46,054 nucleotides of DNA from the NCBI GenBank assembly GCA_003244255.1, contig QHCD01000038.1, positions 1 to 46,054 of the forward strand, written 5' to 3'. The notes below the pieces were generated by a model. It was not told the origin of the DNA. It searched no databases and saw only the letters and a list, made by a program, of their open reading frames with translations. A program made the position numbers and the translations under genes. Below, piece by piece: positions 1 to 9,270 of the stretch; position 1 is the first letter of the stretch, and each line of letters begins with the position of its first letter. This DNA is from Pseudonocardiales bacterium (GTDB lineage Bacteria; Actinomycetota; Actinomycetes; Mycobacteriales; QHCD01).

Positions 1-1033
1 TCGCGTAGGCATAGGCGTCCTCGACCGTCAGCCGGCCGCCGGCCAGCACGCCGATGCCACCGGCGTCGCGCGCCTCGCGCAGGCCTTCGGCCGCGCGCTC
101 CAGCGCCTCGGTCCACGACGTCTCGACCAGTTCGCCGTCGTCGCCGCGCACCAGCGGGGTGCGGATACGGTCGGCCGACGTGGCGTACGCGAACGCCCAT
201 CGGCCCTTGTCGCAGTTCCACTCCTCGTTCACCGCCGGATCGTCGCCGGCCAGCCGGCGGGTCACCCTCCCGCGCCGCCAGTCGGTGCGCTGCGCGCACC
301 CCGACGCGCAGTGCTCGCACACCGACGGCGTCGATACGAGATCGAACGGCCGGGAACGGAAGCGGTAGGACGCCCCGGTCAACGCGCCCACCGGGCAGAT
401 CTGCACCGTGTTGCCGGAGAAGTAGGACTCGAACGGCTGGTCTTCATAGATCGCCACCTGCTCCAGCGCACCGCGTTCGAACAGGTCGATGAACGGGTCG
501 CCGGCGATCTGCAGCGAGAACCGGGTGCAGCGAGCGCACTGGATGCACCGTTCGCGGTCGAGCAGCACCTCGGTCGAGATCGGTATCGGCTTGATGAACT
601 TCCGCTTCGCGTCGACGAAGCGACTGTCGGCCTGGCCGTTGCTCATCGCCTGGTTCTGCAGCGGGCACTCCCCGCCCTTGTCACAGACCGGGCAGTCCAG
701 CGGGTGGTTGATGAGCAGCAGCTCCATGTTGCCGCGCTGCGCCTGCTCGGCGACGCCGGATGTGACCTGCGTCTTCACGACCATGCCGGGCATCACCGTC
801 GTCGTGCAGGATGCCGCCGGCTTGGGCATGCCGCGCCCGTTACCCATGTCGGTGACCTCGACCAGGCACTGCCGGCACGCGCCGACAGGGTCGAGCAGCG
901 GATGGTCGCAGAACCGCGGGATCGAGATGCCGAGCTGGTCGGCCGCGCGGATGATCAGCGTGCCCTTGGGCACCCGAACCTCGAACCCGTCGATGGTGCA
1001 GGTGACGAGTTCGGTCTCCGCCGCGATGCTCAC
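1..1033 (-). CDS. nuoG: NADH-quinone oxidoreductase subunit G, C-terminus cut by window edge
   Basis: Iron-sulfur subunit of the peripheral arm of complex I, passing electrons from NuoE/F along its cluster chain. About 344 residues are visible. The N-terminus has the ferredoxin-type [2Fe-2S] pattern ([15 protein letters not shown] and a later SCTTT Cys). [15 protein letters not shown] motif, a [10 protein letters not shown] motif and the start of the molybdopterin-like domain ([12 protein letters not shown]) follow. The start is GTG at 1033, 31 bases after the nuoF stop, behind a G-rich stretch; an ATG at 1065 in another frame runs quickly into a stop. The gene is the last visible member of the minus-strand nuo operon and continues beyond base 1. 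Confidence 0.95.
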   Translation of the reverse strand, partial: MSIAAETELVTCTIDGFEVRVPKGTLIIRAADQLGISIPRFCDHPLLDPVGACRQCLVEVTDMGNGRGMPKPAASCTTTVMPGMVVKTQVTSGVAEQAQRGNMELLLINHPLDCPVCDKGGECPLQNQAMSNGQADSRFVDAKRKFIKPIPISTEVLLDRERCIQCARCTRFSLQIAGDPFIDLFERGALEQVAIYEDQPFESYFSGNTVQICPVGALTGASYRFRSRPFDLVSTPSVCEHCASGCAQRTDWRRGRVTRRLAGDDPAVNEEWNCDKGRWAFAYATSADRIRTPLVRGDDGELVETSWTEALERAAEGLREARDAGGIGVLAGGRLTVEDAYAYA

Positions 1034-1064
1034 CGACCCGCCCCCGCCGTCGCCGATTGGGGCA

Positions 1065-2369
1065 TCAGTGTGCCCCGACCAGGGTCCGGGCGCCGCCGAA
1101 GGGGCAGCCGCCGCTCTCGTAGTGCGCGACGTACTCGTCGCGGAAGTACTGGATCGACGACGTCACCGGGCTGGTGGCGCCGTCACCAAGCGCGCAGAAC
1201 GCCCGGCCGAGAATGCTCTTGCTCACATCGAGCAGCGTCTCGATGTCCGCCGCACTGGCCTGGCCCCGCTCGAGCCGGTCGTAGATCTGCACGTACCAGT
1301 AGGTGCCTTCACGGCAGGGCGTGCACTTGCCGCACGACTCGTGCAGGTAGAACTGCGACCACTTCTGCACCGCGCGTACGACGCAGTCGGTCTCGTCGAA
1401 GATCATCAGCGCGCTGGTGCCGTTCATCGAGCCGGCCTTCGCCACCGCGTCGAAGTCCAGCGGCACGTCGAGGTGCTCGGGGGTGAACAGCGGCGTCGAC
1501 GATCCGCCCGGCGTCCAGAACTTCAGCTGGTGACCCTCGCGAACACCTCCGGCCAGCTCCAGCAGCTCGCGCAACGTCGTGCCCATCGGCGCTTCGTACT
1601 GCCCCGGCCGGGTGACCCGGCCGGACAGCGAGTAGATGCTGGTGCCCGGCGAGGTCGATGGGCCCATGCTCGTCCACCAGTCGACTCCGCCCAGCACGAT
1701 GTAGGGCACCGAGGCGATGCTGCCGACGTTGTTGACGACCGTCGGGCAGGCATAGAGGCCTTCGGTGGCGGGGAACGGGGGCTTCAGTCGCGGTTGGCCG
1801 CGGTAGCCCTCGAGCGAGTCGAGCAGCGCCGTCTCCTCACCGCAGATGTAGGCGCCCGCACCGGAATGAATGACGACGTCGAGGTCGAAACCCGACCCCA
1901 GGATGGACTTTCCGAGATATCCAGCTGCGTACGCTTCCTCGACCGCCGCTGTCAGCCTGCGCAGGGCATGGACCAGCTCGCCGCGCAGGTAGATGTAGGC
2001 GCGGTCCGCCCGGACGGCGTAGCAGGTGATGACGATGCCCTCGATCAACGAGTGCGGATCGGCCATCATCAGCGGCGTGTCACGGCAGGTCCCCGGTTCG
2101 CCCTCGTCGGCGTTGACGACGAGATAATGCGGCTTGCCCGCCGGCTCGCCCTCCTTGGCTTGCGGGATGAACTTCCACTTCATACCGGCGGCGTACCCCG
2201 CGCCGCCGCGCCCACGCACGGTGGCGCTGTCGACCAGCGCGATGACCTCGTCCGGCGTCGCGGTCAGAGCCTTGCGCAATGCCTGATAGCCCTCGAGCCG
2301 CTCGTAAGTCTCCAGCGTCCAGGACCGCGGCGAGAGCCACCGCTTGGTCAGGACAGGGGTCAGGGGCAC
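1065..2369 (-). CDS. nuoF: NADH-quinone oxidoreductase subunit F (NADH- and FMN-binding)
   Basis: Takes hydride from NADH to FMN and passes electrons to iron-sulfur clusters of complex I. The 434-residue product has the glycine-rich NADH/FMN motifs [13 protein letters not shown] and [19 protein letters not shown]. The C-terminal [4Fe-4S] motif [12 protein letters not shown] is followed by a Cys in CALGDGA. The reading frame stays open upstream to 2627, but the family N-terminus ([10 protein letters not shown], then [14 protein letters not shown]) begins at GTG 2369, one base after the nuoE TGA, so translation is probably coupled. Length is normal for the family. Confidence 0.96.
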   Translation of the reverse strand: MPLTPVLTKRWLSPRSWTLETYERLEGYQALRKALTATPDEVIALVDSATVRGRGGAGYAAGMKWKFIPQAKEGEPAGKPHYLVVNADEGEPGTCRDTPLMMADPHSLIEGIVITCYAVRADRAYIYLRGELVHALRRLTAAVEEAYAAGYLGKSILGSGFDLDVVIHSGAGAYICGEETALLDSLEGYRGQPRLKPPFPATEGLYACPTVVNNVGSIASVPYIVLGGVDWWTSMGPSTSPGTSIYSLSGRVTRPGQYEAPMGTTLRELLELAGGVREGHQLKFWTPGGSSTPLFTPEHLDVPLDFDAVAKAGSMNGTSALMIFDETDCVVRAVQKWSQFYLHESCGKCTPCREGTYWYVQIYDRLERGQASAADIETLLDVSKSILGRAFCALGDGATSPVTSSIQYFRDEYVAHYESGGCPFGGARTLVGAH

Positions 2370-2370
2370 G

Positions 2371-3150
2371 TCAGCTCTTCTTCCGCGCGGAGTTCTTCGG
2401 CGGCACAGACGGTATCGGGGTAGCCGGGTCGTACCCCGGGGCGGCCTGCCCGAGTTCTGCCGCGAGCCGCACCCCGACCAGCGTCGGCTCGCCCGCGGGT
2501 CCACTGTGGAGGGCATCGTCGTCGGGACGGACGAAGCCCGCCAGCTGGCGCTCGACCGACCGGAACGTGCACAGCGGCGCGCCTCGGGTCGGCTCCGGTC
2601 GGCGGCCCGCGCGCAGCTCGTCCACAAGCTCCGCCGCCGACGCCACCGTCTGCTGATCGAAGAACTCGTAGTTCACCATGACGACCGGTGCGTAGTCGCA
2701 GGCGGCGAGGCACTCGGCGTGCTCGAGCGTGATCGAGCCGTCGTCGGTGGTCTCGTTGTGCGCGACGCCGAGCCGTTCGGACAGCGCGGCATAGATCTCG
2801 TCACCGCCGAGCAGTGCGCACAGCGTGTTCGTGCAGACGCTGACCAGGAACTCACCGGCGGGCTTGCGCTTGTACATCGTGTAGAACGTGACGACGGCGC
2901 CGACCTCGGCCCGGGTCAGCCCAAGCATGGTCGCGCAGAACTCGACGCCGCGCGGGCTGACATATCCCTCGATCGACTGCACCAGGTGCAGCATCGGCAG
3001 CAACGCCGAGCGGGCCCGGCCGTCGGGATAGCGGGCAATGATCTCCCGAGCCTCGGCGCGGGTGACGGCGTCGAACGGCGTCGCGCCCTCGTTGAAGTCG
3101 GCAGCCGACGTGACGTCAGAGGGACCACCGGCCGTCTCGTTGCTACTCAA
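2371..3150 (-). CDS. nuoE: NADH-quinone oxidoreductase subunit E ([2Fe-2S])
   Basis: Thioredoxin-fold [2Fe-2S] partner of NuoF in the NADH dehydrogenase module. The 259 residues contain the helical region ([30 protein letters not shown]) and the four cluster ligands as CTNTLC and, further on, CLAACDY. A low-complexity C-terminal tail ends in [10 protein letters not shown]. The ATG at 3150 overlaps the nuoD stop in an ATGA junction, fixing the start and indicating translational coupling. Confidence 0.96.
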   Translation of the reverse strand: MSSNETAGGPSDVTSAADFNEGATPFDAVTRAEAREIIARYPDGRARSALLPMLHLVQSIEGYVSPRGVEFCATMLGLTRAEVGAVVTFYTMYKRKPAGEFLVSVCTNTLCALLGGDEIYAALSERLGVAHNETTDDGSITLEHAECLAACDYAPVVMVNYEFFDQQTVASAAELVDELRAGRRPEPTRGAPLCTFRSVERQLAGFVRPDDDALHSGPAGEPTLVGVRLAAELGQAAPGYDPATPIPSVPPKNSARKKS

Positions 3151-4466
3151 CGGTCGGTTCCTCCCATCACGGGGTCGAGGGAGGCGATCGCGACGATGGC
3201 GTCACCGATCATTCCGCCCTCCAACAGCGGTCCGACGGCCTGCAGGTTGACAAAGGATGGCTCGCGTACGTGCACGCGGAACGGCCTGGTACCGCCGTCG
3301 GACACGATGTGGTAGCCGAGTTCGCCGCGCGGGCCCTCGATCGGGGAGTAGACCTGGCCGGCCGGTACGCGGAAGCCCTCGGTCACCAGCTTGAAGTGGT
3401 GGATCAGCGCTTCCATCGACTGCCCCATGATCCGCCGCACATGGTCCAGTGAGTTGCCGAGGCCGTCGGCGCCGAGCGCGAGCTGCGCCGGCCAGGCAAC
3501 CTTCTTGTCCTCGACCATGACCGGGCCCGGCTCGAGCCGGTCCAGTGCCTGCTCGACGATCCTGGTCGACTCCCGCATCTCGTGCATCCGAACCAGGTAG
3601 CGGGCGAAGCAGTCACCGTCGGCCTCGGTGGGTACCTCGAACTCGTAGTTCTCGTAACCGCAGTAGGGCTGCGTCTTGCGCAGGTCCCAGGGCAGGCCGG
3701 CGGCGCGCAGCACCGGACCCGTGATGCCGAGCGCGAGACACCCTGGGAGGTCGAGGAAGCCGACACCCTTCAGGCGCTTGATGAACACGGGCTGACCGGT
3801 GAGCAGGCCGTGGTACCAGTCGACCCGTTTCGCGAGGTAGGGCAGCAGCTCCCGGATCGCCGCCACGGCGCCCGGCGGCAGATCCTGCGCGAGCCCGCCG
3901 GGCCGGACGTAGCCGGTATTCATCCGCAGGCCCGAGACCATCTCGAAGATGTCGAGGATCCGCTCGCGGTCCATGAAACCATCGGTCATCGGCGTCGTCG
4001 CGCCGAGCTCGTTGGCTCCCGTCGCGAGCCAGACGAGGTGGGAGGCGATCCGGTTCAGTTCCATCATGATCACGCGGATCGTCGTCGCCCGCGGCGGCAC
4101 CTCGATGCCGAGCAGCTTCTCCACACCCAGGCAGTAACCGGTCTCGTTGAACATCGGCCCGAGGTAGTCGGCGCGGGTGAGGAACGTGACGGCCTGCGTC
4201 CAGGTGCGGTATTCGCAGTTCTTTTCGATGCCGGTGTGCAGGTAGCCGATCACCGCTCGCGCGTCGGTGACCGTCTCTCCTTCCATCTCCAGCACGATGC
4301 GCAGCACGCCATGGGTGGACGGGTGCTGCGGCCCCATGTTGACGACGAGGCGTTCCTCGTCGATCGGGTCGCCGGACCCGAAGGTCTCCTGCCAGTCGCC
4401 GCCGGTGACGGTGTAGACGCGGCCCTCGGTGGTCTCCCGGCCGGTCGCGTACGCGTCGGTACTCAT
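3147..4466 (-). CDS. nuoD: NADH-quinone oxidoreductase subunit D (49 kDa, quinone site)
   Basis: Forms the quinone-reduction pocket of complex I with NuoB. The 439 residues show the family landmarks [30 protein letters not shown] and [12 protein letters not shown], and end in the usual [11 protein letters not shown]. The ATG at 4466 lies 5 nt behind GGAG, and both sit inside the last copy of a 38-bp tandem repeat. Four further GGAG/ATG-bearing copies of that sequence precede it but open in frames that stop after 13 codons (see the repeat entry). The NuoD protein itself looks intact. Confidence 0.95.
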   Translation of the reverse strand: MSTDAYATGRETTEGRVYTVTGGDWQETFGSGDPIDEERLVVNMGPQHPSTHGVLRIVLEMEGETVTDARAVIGYLHTGIEKNCEYRTWTQAVTFLTRADYLGPMFNETGYCLGVEKLLGIEVPPRATTIRVIMMELNRIASHLVWLATGANELGATTPMTDGFMDRERILDIFEMVSGLRMNTGYVRPGGLAQDLPPGAVAAIRELLPYLAKRVDWYHGLLTGQPVFIKRLKGVGFLDLPGCLALGITGPVLRAAGLPWDLRKTQPYCGYENYEFEVPTEADGDCFARYLVRMHEMRESTRIVEQALDRLEPGPVMVEDKKVAWPAQLALGADGLGNSLDHVRRIMGQSMEALIHHFKLVTEGFRVPAGQVYSPIEGPRGELGYHIVSDGGTRPFRVHVREPSFVNLQAVGPLLEGGMIGDAIVAIASLDPVMGGTDR

Positions 4467-4504
4467 GCCGACTCCGCGGCAAGGAGCGCGTCGTCGGTAC
4501 TCAT
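4463..4504 (-). CDS. mini-ORF 4 of the ladder, overlapping the nuoD start
   Basis: Peptide [13 protein letters not shown]. Its TGA (4465-4463) overlaps the nuoD ATG (4466-4464), so ribosomes ending here could re-initiate directly on nuoD. Translation is inferred. Confidence 0.42.
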   Translation of the reverse strand: MSTDDALLAAESA

Positions 4505-4542
4505 GCCGACTCCGCGGAAAGGAGCGCGTCGTCGGTACTCAT
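4501..4542 (-). CDS. mini-ORF 3 of the ladder (13 codons)
   Basis: Peptide [13 protein letters not shown]; the A-to-S change is the single-base difference of repeat copy 2. GGAG lies 5 nt before the ATG, with ATGA overlaps at both ends. Translation is inferred. Confidence 0.4.
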   Translation of the reverse strand: MSTDDALLSAESA

Positions 4543-4580
4543 GCCGACTCCGCGGCAAGGAGCGCGTCGTCGGTACTCAT
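4539..4580 (-). CDS. mini-ORF 2 of the ladder (13 codons)
   Basis: Peptide [13 protein letters not shown]. It has GGAG 5 nt before its ATG and an ATGA overlap at each end. It is identical in design to its neighbours. Translation is inferred. Confidence 0.4.
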   Translation of the reverse strand: MSTDDALLAAESA

Positions 4581-4618
4581 GCCGACTCCGCGGCAAGGAG
4601 CGCGTCGCCGGTACTCAT
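4577..4618 (-). CDS. mini-ORF 1 of the nuoC-nuoD ladder (13 codons)
   Basis: ATG at 4618 overlaps the nuoC stop as TGATG. The peptide is [13 protein letters not shown], and its TGA overlaps the ATG of mini-ORF 2. GGAGGG lies 10 nt upstream within nuoC. Whether it is translated is inferred, not seen. The peptide has no recognisable function and may matter only as a ribosome relay. Confidence 0.45.
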   Translation of the reverse strand: MSTGDALLAAESA

Positions 4619-5483
4619 CACCGATACGCCCTCCGCTCGTCCGGTGGGGGGATGTCGGCGCCCTTGTACTCCACCGAGATCCCGCCCAGCGGGTAGTCCT
4701 TGCGCTGCGGATGGCCCTCCCAGTCGTCGGGCATCAGGATGCGTGTCAGCGCGGGATGGCCGTCGAAGACGACGCCGAACAGGTCGTAGATCTCTCGCTC
4801 CTGCCAGTCGGCGGTCGGGTAGACGGCGGTGATGCTCGGCACGTGCGGATCGGCGATCGTCGTCGAAATCTCGAACCGGATCCGCCGCCGGTAGGTCATC
4901 GACGTCAGGTGGTATGCCACGTGCAGGCGCTCGGCCTGGTCGATGTAGTCGACGCCGGAGACGCACGAGCACAGCTCGAAGCGAAGGCTCTCGTCGTCGC
5001 GGGCGATCCGGCACACCTCGGCGATCTGCTCACGCGCGATGTGCATGGTGATCTCGCCACGGTCGACGACGACACGCCGCAGCGCCGCCCCGAATCCGGC
5101 GTAGGCCGCCGCGAAGCTCGCCATCACGTCGTCGAAGTAGCCGCCGTACGGCGGCGACGTCTGCCCCGGCACCACCTCGCGGCGCACCAGCCCGCCGTAG
5201 CCGGACGTGTCACCGGAGCCGTCGACGCCGAACATGCCGTGGCGCACGGTGCCTGGAACCGGTGTGCCGGCCGTCTCCGCGTAGGTCTGGATCTGGCCGG
5301 TGGGCAGTTCGGGGTCGCCGTCGGTCTGATGCTCGGGCTGGTCGGGCCGGTGGCCGCCGCTCTGGTCGGTCGCCGGGTGGCCGACCTGCTCGGATGCGTT
5401 CGTGGAGGCGTGGCCGTGGCCCGCGTCCTCATCCGGGCGCGTCGGCTCGGCGGGAGTCTTCGCCTCGCCCGTGCCGTCTGGAC

Positions 5484-5487
<4 letters not shown>
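4618..5487 (-). CDS. nuoC: NADH-quinone oxidoreductase subunit C (30 kDa)
   Basis: Structural subunit linking the hydrophilic modules of complex I. The family core is in the C-terminal half ([53 protein letters not shown]). About the first 75 residues are a low-complexity, acidic, His/Asp/Pro-rich extension (for example [27 protein letters not shown]) of unknown role. The start at 5487 overlaps the nuoB stop at 5484. The stop lies in the TGATG that opens the 38-bp repeat ladder. Confidence 0.94.
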
Positions 5488-6104
<617 letters not shown>

Positions 6105-6106
6105 GC

Positions 6107-6472
6107 CTAGTTCCAGTCCAGGCCGCCGCGCCGCCAGACGTAGGCGTACGCGATGAACACGGTCCCGACGAAGAGCACCAACTCCACGACGCCGAAGATC
6201 CCGAGCGCGCGATTGGCGACGGCGTAGGGATAGACGAACACGATCTCGATGTCAAAGACGATGAACAGCATCGCGGTCAGGTAGAACTTGACCGGGAACC
6301 GGCCTCCGCCCACCGGTTGCGGTGACGGCTCGATGCCGCACTCGTACGCGTCGTACTTCGCTCGGTTGTAGCGCTTCGGGCCGGTGAAGCCGGCGGCACC
6401 GACGGAGAGGACGGCGAACCCGGCCGCCAGCAGGAACAGACCGACGATGGGGATGTAGGGCGTCAGCGTCAC
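6107..6472 (-). CDS. nuoA: NADH-quinone oxidoreductase subunit A
   Basis: Small membrane subunit of complex I at the interface with the peripheral arm. The 121 residues form three hydrophobic segments, with the conserved loop [30 protein letters not shown] cut here for brevity at YECGIEP. The GTG at 6472 is preceded by GGGAGGGCAGAAC, a good ribosome site. It is the first nuo gene; menJ lies 127 bp upstream on the same strand. Confidence 0.95.
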   Translation of the reverse strand: MTLTPYIPIVGLFLLAAGFAVLSVGAAGFTGPKRYNRAKYDAYECGIEPSPQPVGGGRFPVKFYLTAMLFIVFDIEIVFVYPYAVANRALGIFGVVELVLFVGTVFIAYAYVWRRGGLDWN

Positions 6473-6538
6473 GTTCTGCCCTCCCGTTCCCTGCGCTGAC
6501 CGGTCGTCGCTGCCGAGGAACGCGCGGCCGGCGGGTCG

Positions 6539-6544
6539 AGACTA
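6539..6544 (-). promoter_or_regulatory. possible -10 box upstream of nuoA
   Basis: TAGTCT on the minus strand fits the actinobacterial TAnnnT -10 pattern in the 127-bp menJ-nuoA gap. No convincing -35 is visible. It may give nuo a private promoter besides read-through from menJ. Confidence 0.3.
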
Positions 6545-6599
6545 GAGCGTTGCCCGGCGCGTCCCGCAGCCGCCCCGATCGCCCGCTTCCCGCTCCGAG

Positions 6600-7871
6600 T
6601 CATGCCGAGGGCGCCAGCGTGGTGAGCGCGGTGATCACCCGATCGAACGCGTCGCCGCCATGCGGATCGGAGAGGTTCGCGAGCAGCTTGAGCACGAACC
6701 TCATCAGCAGCGGATGCGGCATCCCGTGCCTGGTGGCGATCTTCATCACCGCCGAGTGCCCGATCAGCTTCACGAAGATGCCGCCGAGCCGGTAGTACCC
6801 GCCGTAGGTCTCCCGCAGCGACTGCGGGTATCCGGCCAGGGCGCGTTCGCGGGCGTCCGAGGTCGGCCGGGACAGCGCCTGTACGACGGCGCGTGCGGCG
6901 AGTTCGCCGGACTCCATCGCGTACGGGATGCCCTCGCCGTTGAACGGGTTCACCATGCCGCCGGCGTCACCGACGAGCAGCAGCCCGTCGCCGTAGTGCG
7001 GGGTGCGGTTGAAGCCCATCGGCAGGCCGCCGCCGCGCATCTGCCCGCACGCGTTGGCCTCGACGTAACCCCACTCCTCCGGCATTGAGGACAGCCAGGA
7101 GCCGAGCAGCTGGCGGAAGTCGGTGTTGCGGAACGCGCCTGAGGAGTCGAGCAGGCCGAGGCCGACGTTGGACGTGCCGTCGCCGACCCCGAATATCCAG
7201 CCGTAGCCGGGCAGCAGCCGCTCGTTGCCGGCGCCATCCCGCTCGCGCAGCTCCAGCCACGACTCGAGGTAGTCGTCGTCGTGGCGGGGCGAGGTGAAGT
7301 AGCGGCGGACGGCGACGCCCATCGGCCGGTCGGTCCTGCGCTCGCGTCCGAGCGCCAGCCCGAGCCGTCCGCTGACGCCGTCCGCTGCGACGACGATCGG
7401 CGCTCGGTAGGTGACCGGCATGCGTTCGGGACCGGCGTTGGCGGTGACGCCGACGACACGGCCGGAATCGGCGCGCAGCGGCCCGGTGACGGCGGTCTGC
7501 TCGATGATCTTCGCCCCGGCGGCGCGGGCACGGGCGGCCAGGATGTCGTCAAGATCCAGTCGGGGCCGCACCAGGCCGAAGTCGGGGTAGCTCGCGAGCG
7601 CCGGCCACGGCAGCTCCAGCCGCAACCCACCGCCGAGCACCCGCAGGCCCTTGTTGCGGATCCAGCCATCCGCCGGCCCGACCGGCACACCCATCCCCGC
7701 CAGCGCCTTGACGGCGCGAGGAGTCAGGCCGTCCCCGCAGACCTTCTCGCGCGGGAACGACGACTTCTCGACCAGCAGCACGTCGAGGCCGGCCTGGGCG
7801 AGGTGGTAGGCCGCGCTCGAACCGCCCGGGCCGGCGCCGACGACCACGACGTCGGCATCGGTGGTCGTCAC
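6600..7871 (-). CDS. menJ: menaquinone reductase, geranylgeranyl-reductase family FAD enzyme
   Basis: Predicted to saturate one isoprene unit of the menaquinone tail. The 423 residues start with a Rossmann FAD motif (VVVVGAGPGGSSAAYHLAQAG), followed by FPREKVCGDGLTPRAV typical of the geranylgeranyl-reductase family, and the second FAD motif LLVGDAGGMVNPFNGEGI. The assignment to MenJ rather than another prenyl reductase rests on its place between menG and the nuo operon and on resemblance to the mycobacterial Rv0561c type. The GTG start has a GAGG 9 nt upstream. It could also reduce other prenyl lipids. Confidence 0.82.
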   Translation of the reverse strand: MTTTDADVVVVGAGPGGSSAAYHLAQAGLDVLLVEKSSFPREKVCGDGLTPRAVKALAGMGVPVGPADGWIRNKGLRVLGGGLRLELPWPALASYPDFGLVRPRLDLDDILAARARAAGAKIIEQTAVTGPLRADSGRVVGVTANAGPERMPVTYRAPIVVAADGVSGRLGLALGRERRTDRPMGVAVRRYFTSPRHDDDYLESWLELRERDGAGNERLLPGYGWIFGVGDGTSNVGLGLLDSSGAFRNTDFRQLLGSWLSSMPEEWGYVEANACGQMRGGGLPMGFNRTPHYGDGLLLVGDAGGMVNPFNGEGIPYAMESGELAARAVVQALSRPTSDARERALAGYPQSLRETYGGYYRLGGIFVKLIGHSAVMKIATRHGMPHPLLMRFVLKLLANLSDPHGGDAFDRVITALTTLAPSA

Positions 7872-7932
7872 GGCGGCTACCTCGGGCGCTCGGGTCCGGT
7901 GATTGGGTCGTGGGCGGTGCTGCGGATCGACT

Positions 7933-7948
7933 TGTGAATCCGTTCACG
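7933..7948. promoter_or_regulatory. candidate Rex operator upstream of menJ-nuo
   Basis: TGTGAATCCGTTCACG contains the perfect dyad GTGAA-tccg-TTCAC. Against the Rex operator known from Streptomyces (TGTGAACnnGTTCACA, recalled) it differs at two outer positions. It lies just downstream of a TAnnnT box, where bound repressor would block transcription. Rex is known to regulate nuo in Streptomyces, and a rex gene is at the right end of this window. Confidence 0.72.
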
Positions 7949-7960
7949 AACTCACGGAGG

Positions 7961-7966
7961 AGTCTA
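7961..7966 (-). promoter_or_regulatory. -10 box of the menJ(-nuo) promoter
   Basis: TAGACT on the minus strand fits TAnnnT. Transcription would begin near 7954, which puts the Rex-like dyad at roughly +6 to +21. No clear -35 is seen. Confidence 0.5.
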
Positions 7967-8029
7967 CGCCGGCCCCGTCAGCCCGCGCGCCACAGCCCAA
8001 TCGGCCCCCGGCGCACTCCGCAACCGGCG

Positions 8030-8293
8030 TTACGCGCTCGGCAACACCGGCGGGGGTGCGCCGGGCTCGCCGGCGGGCGGCGGCTCGGGTTCGGTCACCT
8101 TCTCGGCGGCCGTCTGCAGCGCCTCGCCGGTCTTCTGGGTGGCCGTGTTGATCTTGTCGTGGTACTTGCCCTTGGTCTTGTCGTCGACGAAATCGCCGGC
8201 CTTGCCGACGGCGCCGCCGACCTTCGACGCGGCCGTGCGGACCTGGTCCTCGCGGCCTTTCACCAGACCCTTGACCTTGTCCATGAGTCCCAT
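8030..8293 (-). CDS. MT0933-like small antitoxin-family protein
   Basis: An 87-residue, soluble, charged protein. It opens MGLMDKVKGLVKGREDQV, continues with an Ala/Lys/Thr-rich helical stretch (KVGGAVGKAGDFVDDKTKGK), and ends in a Pro-rich tail (EPPPAGEPGAPPPVLP). The pattern matches the actinobacterial MT0933/Rv0909-like family annotated as antitoxins, but no toxin gene adjoins it. The antitoxin name should therefore be treated as a family label only. Start ATG 8293 follows GGAGG with 6 nt spacing. Confidence 0.7.
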   Translation of the reverse strand: MGLMDKVKGLVKGREDQVRTAASKVGGAVGKAGDFVDDKTKGKYHDKINTATQKTGEALQTAAEKVTEPEPPPAGEPGAPPPVLPSA

Positions 8294-8434
8294 GAGAACC
8301 TCCAGTGATCGCGGTACGCCGGGCGAACCGCCGAATGGTCAGCGGGCGATGCAGCCGAAGCTGTTTCCACCGTACGGCGTTCCCGCCGCACTGTCAGCCA
8401 GTGGCCGGCTCGGCGTCGGCCCGGGCAGGCAGCG

Positions 8435-9130
8435 TCAGCCTGTGGGCGGTGCCGTGGCGCGGTGCACGGCGATCACACCGCCGGTCAGGTTGCGCCAGCG
8501 GACACCTGCCCAGCCCGCGGCGCGGATGCGATCGGCGAGCGCCCGCTGATCGGGCCAGGCGGCCGCGGACTCCGCGAGGTAGGTGTAAGCCTCCGGCGAC
8601 GTCGAGCACCAGCGCGCCAGCACCGGCATTCCCCGCCTCATGTAGATGCGATATCCGGCCCGCACCGGCCGCAGCCGCGGGCGGCTCACCTCACAGATCA
8701 CCAGCCGGCCACCGGTCCGGGTCACCCGCCGCAGCTCGCGGAGCACGGCGTCGACGTCGGCGACGTTGCGCAGGCCGAAGGAGATCGCGACGGCGTCGAA
8801 GCTCCCGTTGCGGAACGGCAGCCGGGCGCCGTCGCCCGCGACCTTCGGCACCGAGCGCGCCCGCCCGGCGGCGAGCATCCCGAGTGAGAAGTCGCAGGCG
8901 ATCGCGCGACCGCCGTGCCGGGTCAGGTCGACGGTCGACACCGCGGTGCCCGCCGCGAGATCGAGCGCCCGTTCGCCACGGCGCAGGCCGATCTGACGGC
9001 GGGTGACCCACCGCCAGTAGCGGTCGAGCCCGCCGGTCATCAGCGTGTTGGTGCGGTCGTAGCCCCGCGCGACATCGTCGAACATGGCCGCGACGTCGTG
9101 CGGCTCCTTCTGCAGCGATGCGCGGGCCAC
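8435..9130 (-). CDS. menG: demethylmenaquinone methyltransferase (UbiE/MenG)
   Basis: SAM-dependent C-methylation of demethylmenaquinone, the last step to menaquinone. The 231 residues show the class I methyltransferase motif ALDLAAGTAVSTVDLTRHG, followed by GDGARLPFRNGSFDAVAISF and LRNVADVDAVLRELRRV, which are typical of UbiE. An upstream GTG frame is open to 9190. The family N-terminus (RASLQKEPHDVAAMFDDVA) argues for the GTG at 9130. It is transcribed away from the secreted-protein gene at 9271. Confidence 0.92.
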   Translation of the reverse strand: MARASLQKEPHDVAAMFDDVARGYDRTNTLMTGGLDRYWRWVTRRQIGLRRGERALDLAAGTAVSTVDLTRHGGRAIACDFSLGMLAAGRARSVPKVAGDGARLPFRNGSFDAVAISFGLRNVADVDAVLRELRRVTRTGGRLVICEVSRPRLRPVRAGYRIYMRRGMPVLARWCSTSPEAYTYLAESAAAWPDQRALADRIRAAGWAGVRWRNLTGGVIAVHRATAPPTG

Positions 9131-9270
9131 GGCGTCATCGTCGCATTCGCGGTTGCCAGCTGGCGACTTCTGCGAGACTCGAGCTGTCAAGCTGTGTGCC
9201 CGGAAGGCGGCTGCCAGCCGTGGTCATGGCGCGAGACGCCCAGAACGAGAGGCACAGAAGAGGTGGCGTG

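Larger units (their letters stand above)
4458..4620 (-). repeat. 38-bp tandem repeat, 4 full copies plus 11 bp, between nuoC and nuoD
   Basis: Copies begin at 4458, 4496, 4534 and 4572, with an 11-bp partial copy at 4610-4620. They are identical except for one base in copy 2 (ggaaagg instead of ggcaagg) and one at the end of copy 4 (gcc instead of gtc). Read on the minus strand each unit is ATGAGTACC, a short coding stretch, GGAG, TCGGC, then the next ATG. Because 38 is not a multiple of 3, each ATG opens a 13-codon frame ending in a TGA that overlaps the following ATG (ATGA). The array carries no unique spacers, so it is not CRISPR. Confidence 0.93.

Noticed and set aside
311..2423. Long plus-strand ORFs of 391 and 644 aa
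   Set aside because: They are antisense shadows of nuoG and nuoF, Arg/Pro/His-rich without domain sense, and the opposite strand carries clear complex I motifs.
4458..4620. CRISPR array
   Set aside because: Units are directly abutting with no spacers, and no cas genes are in the window.
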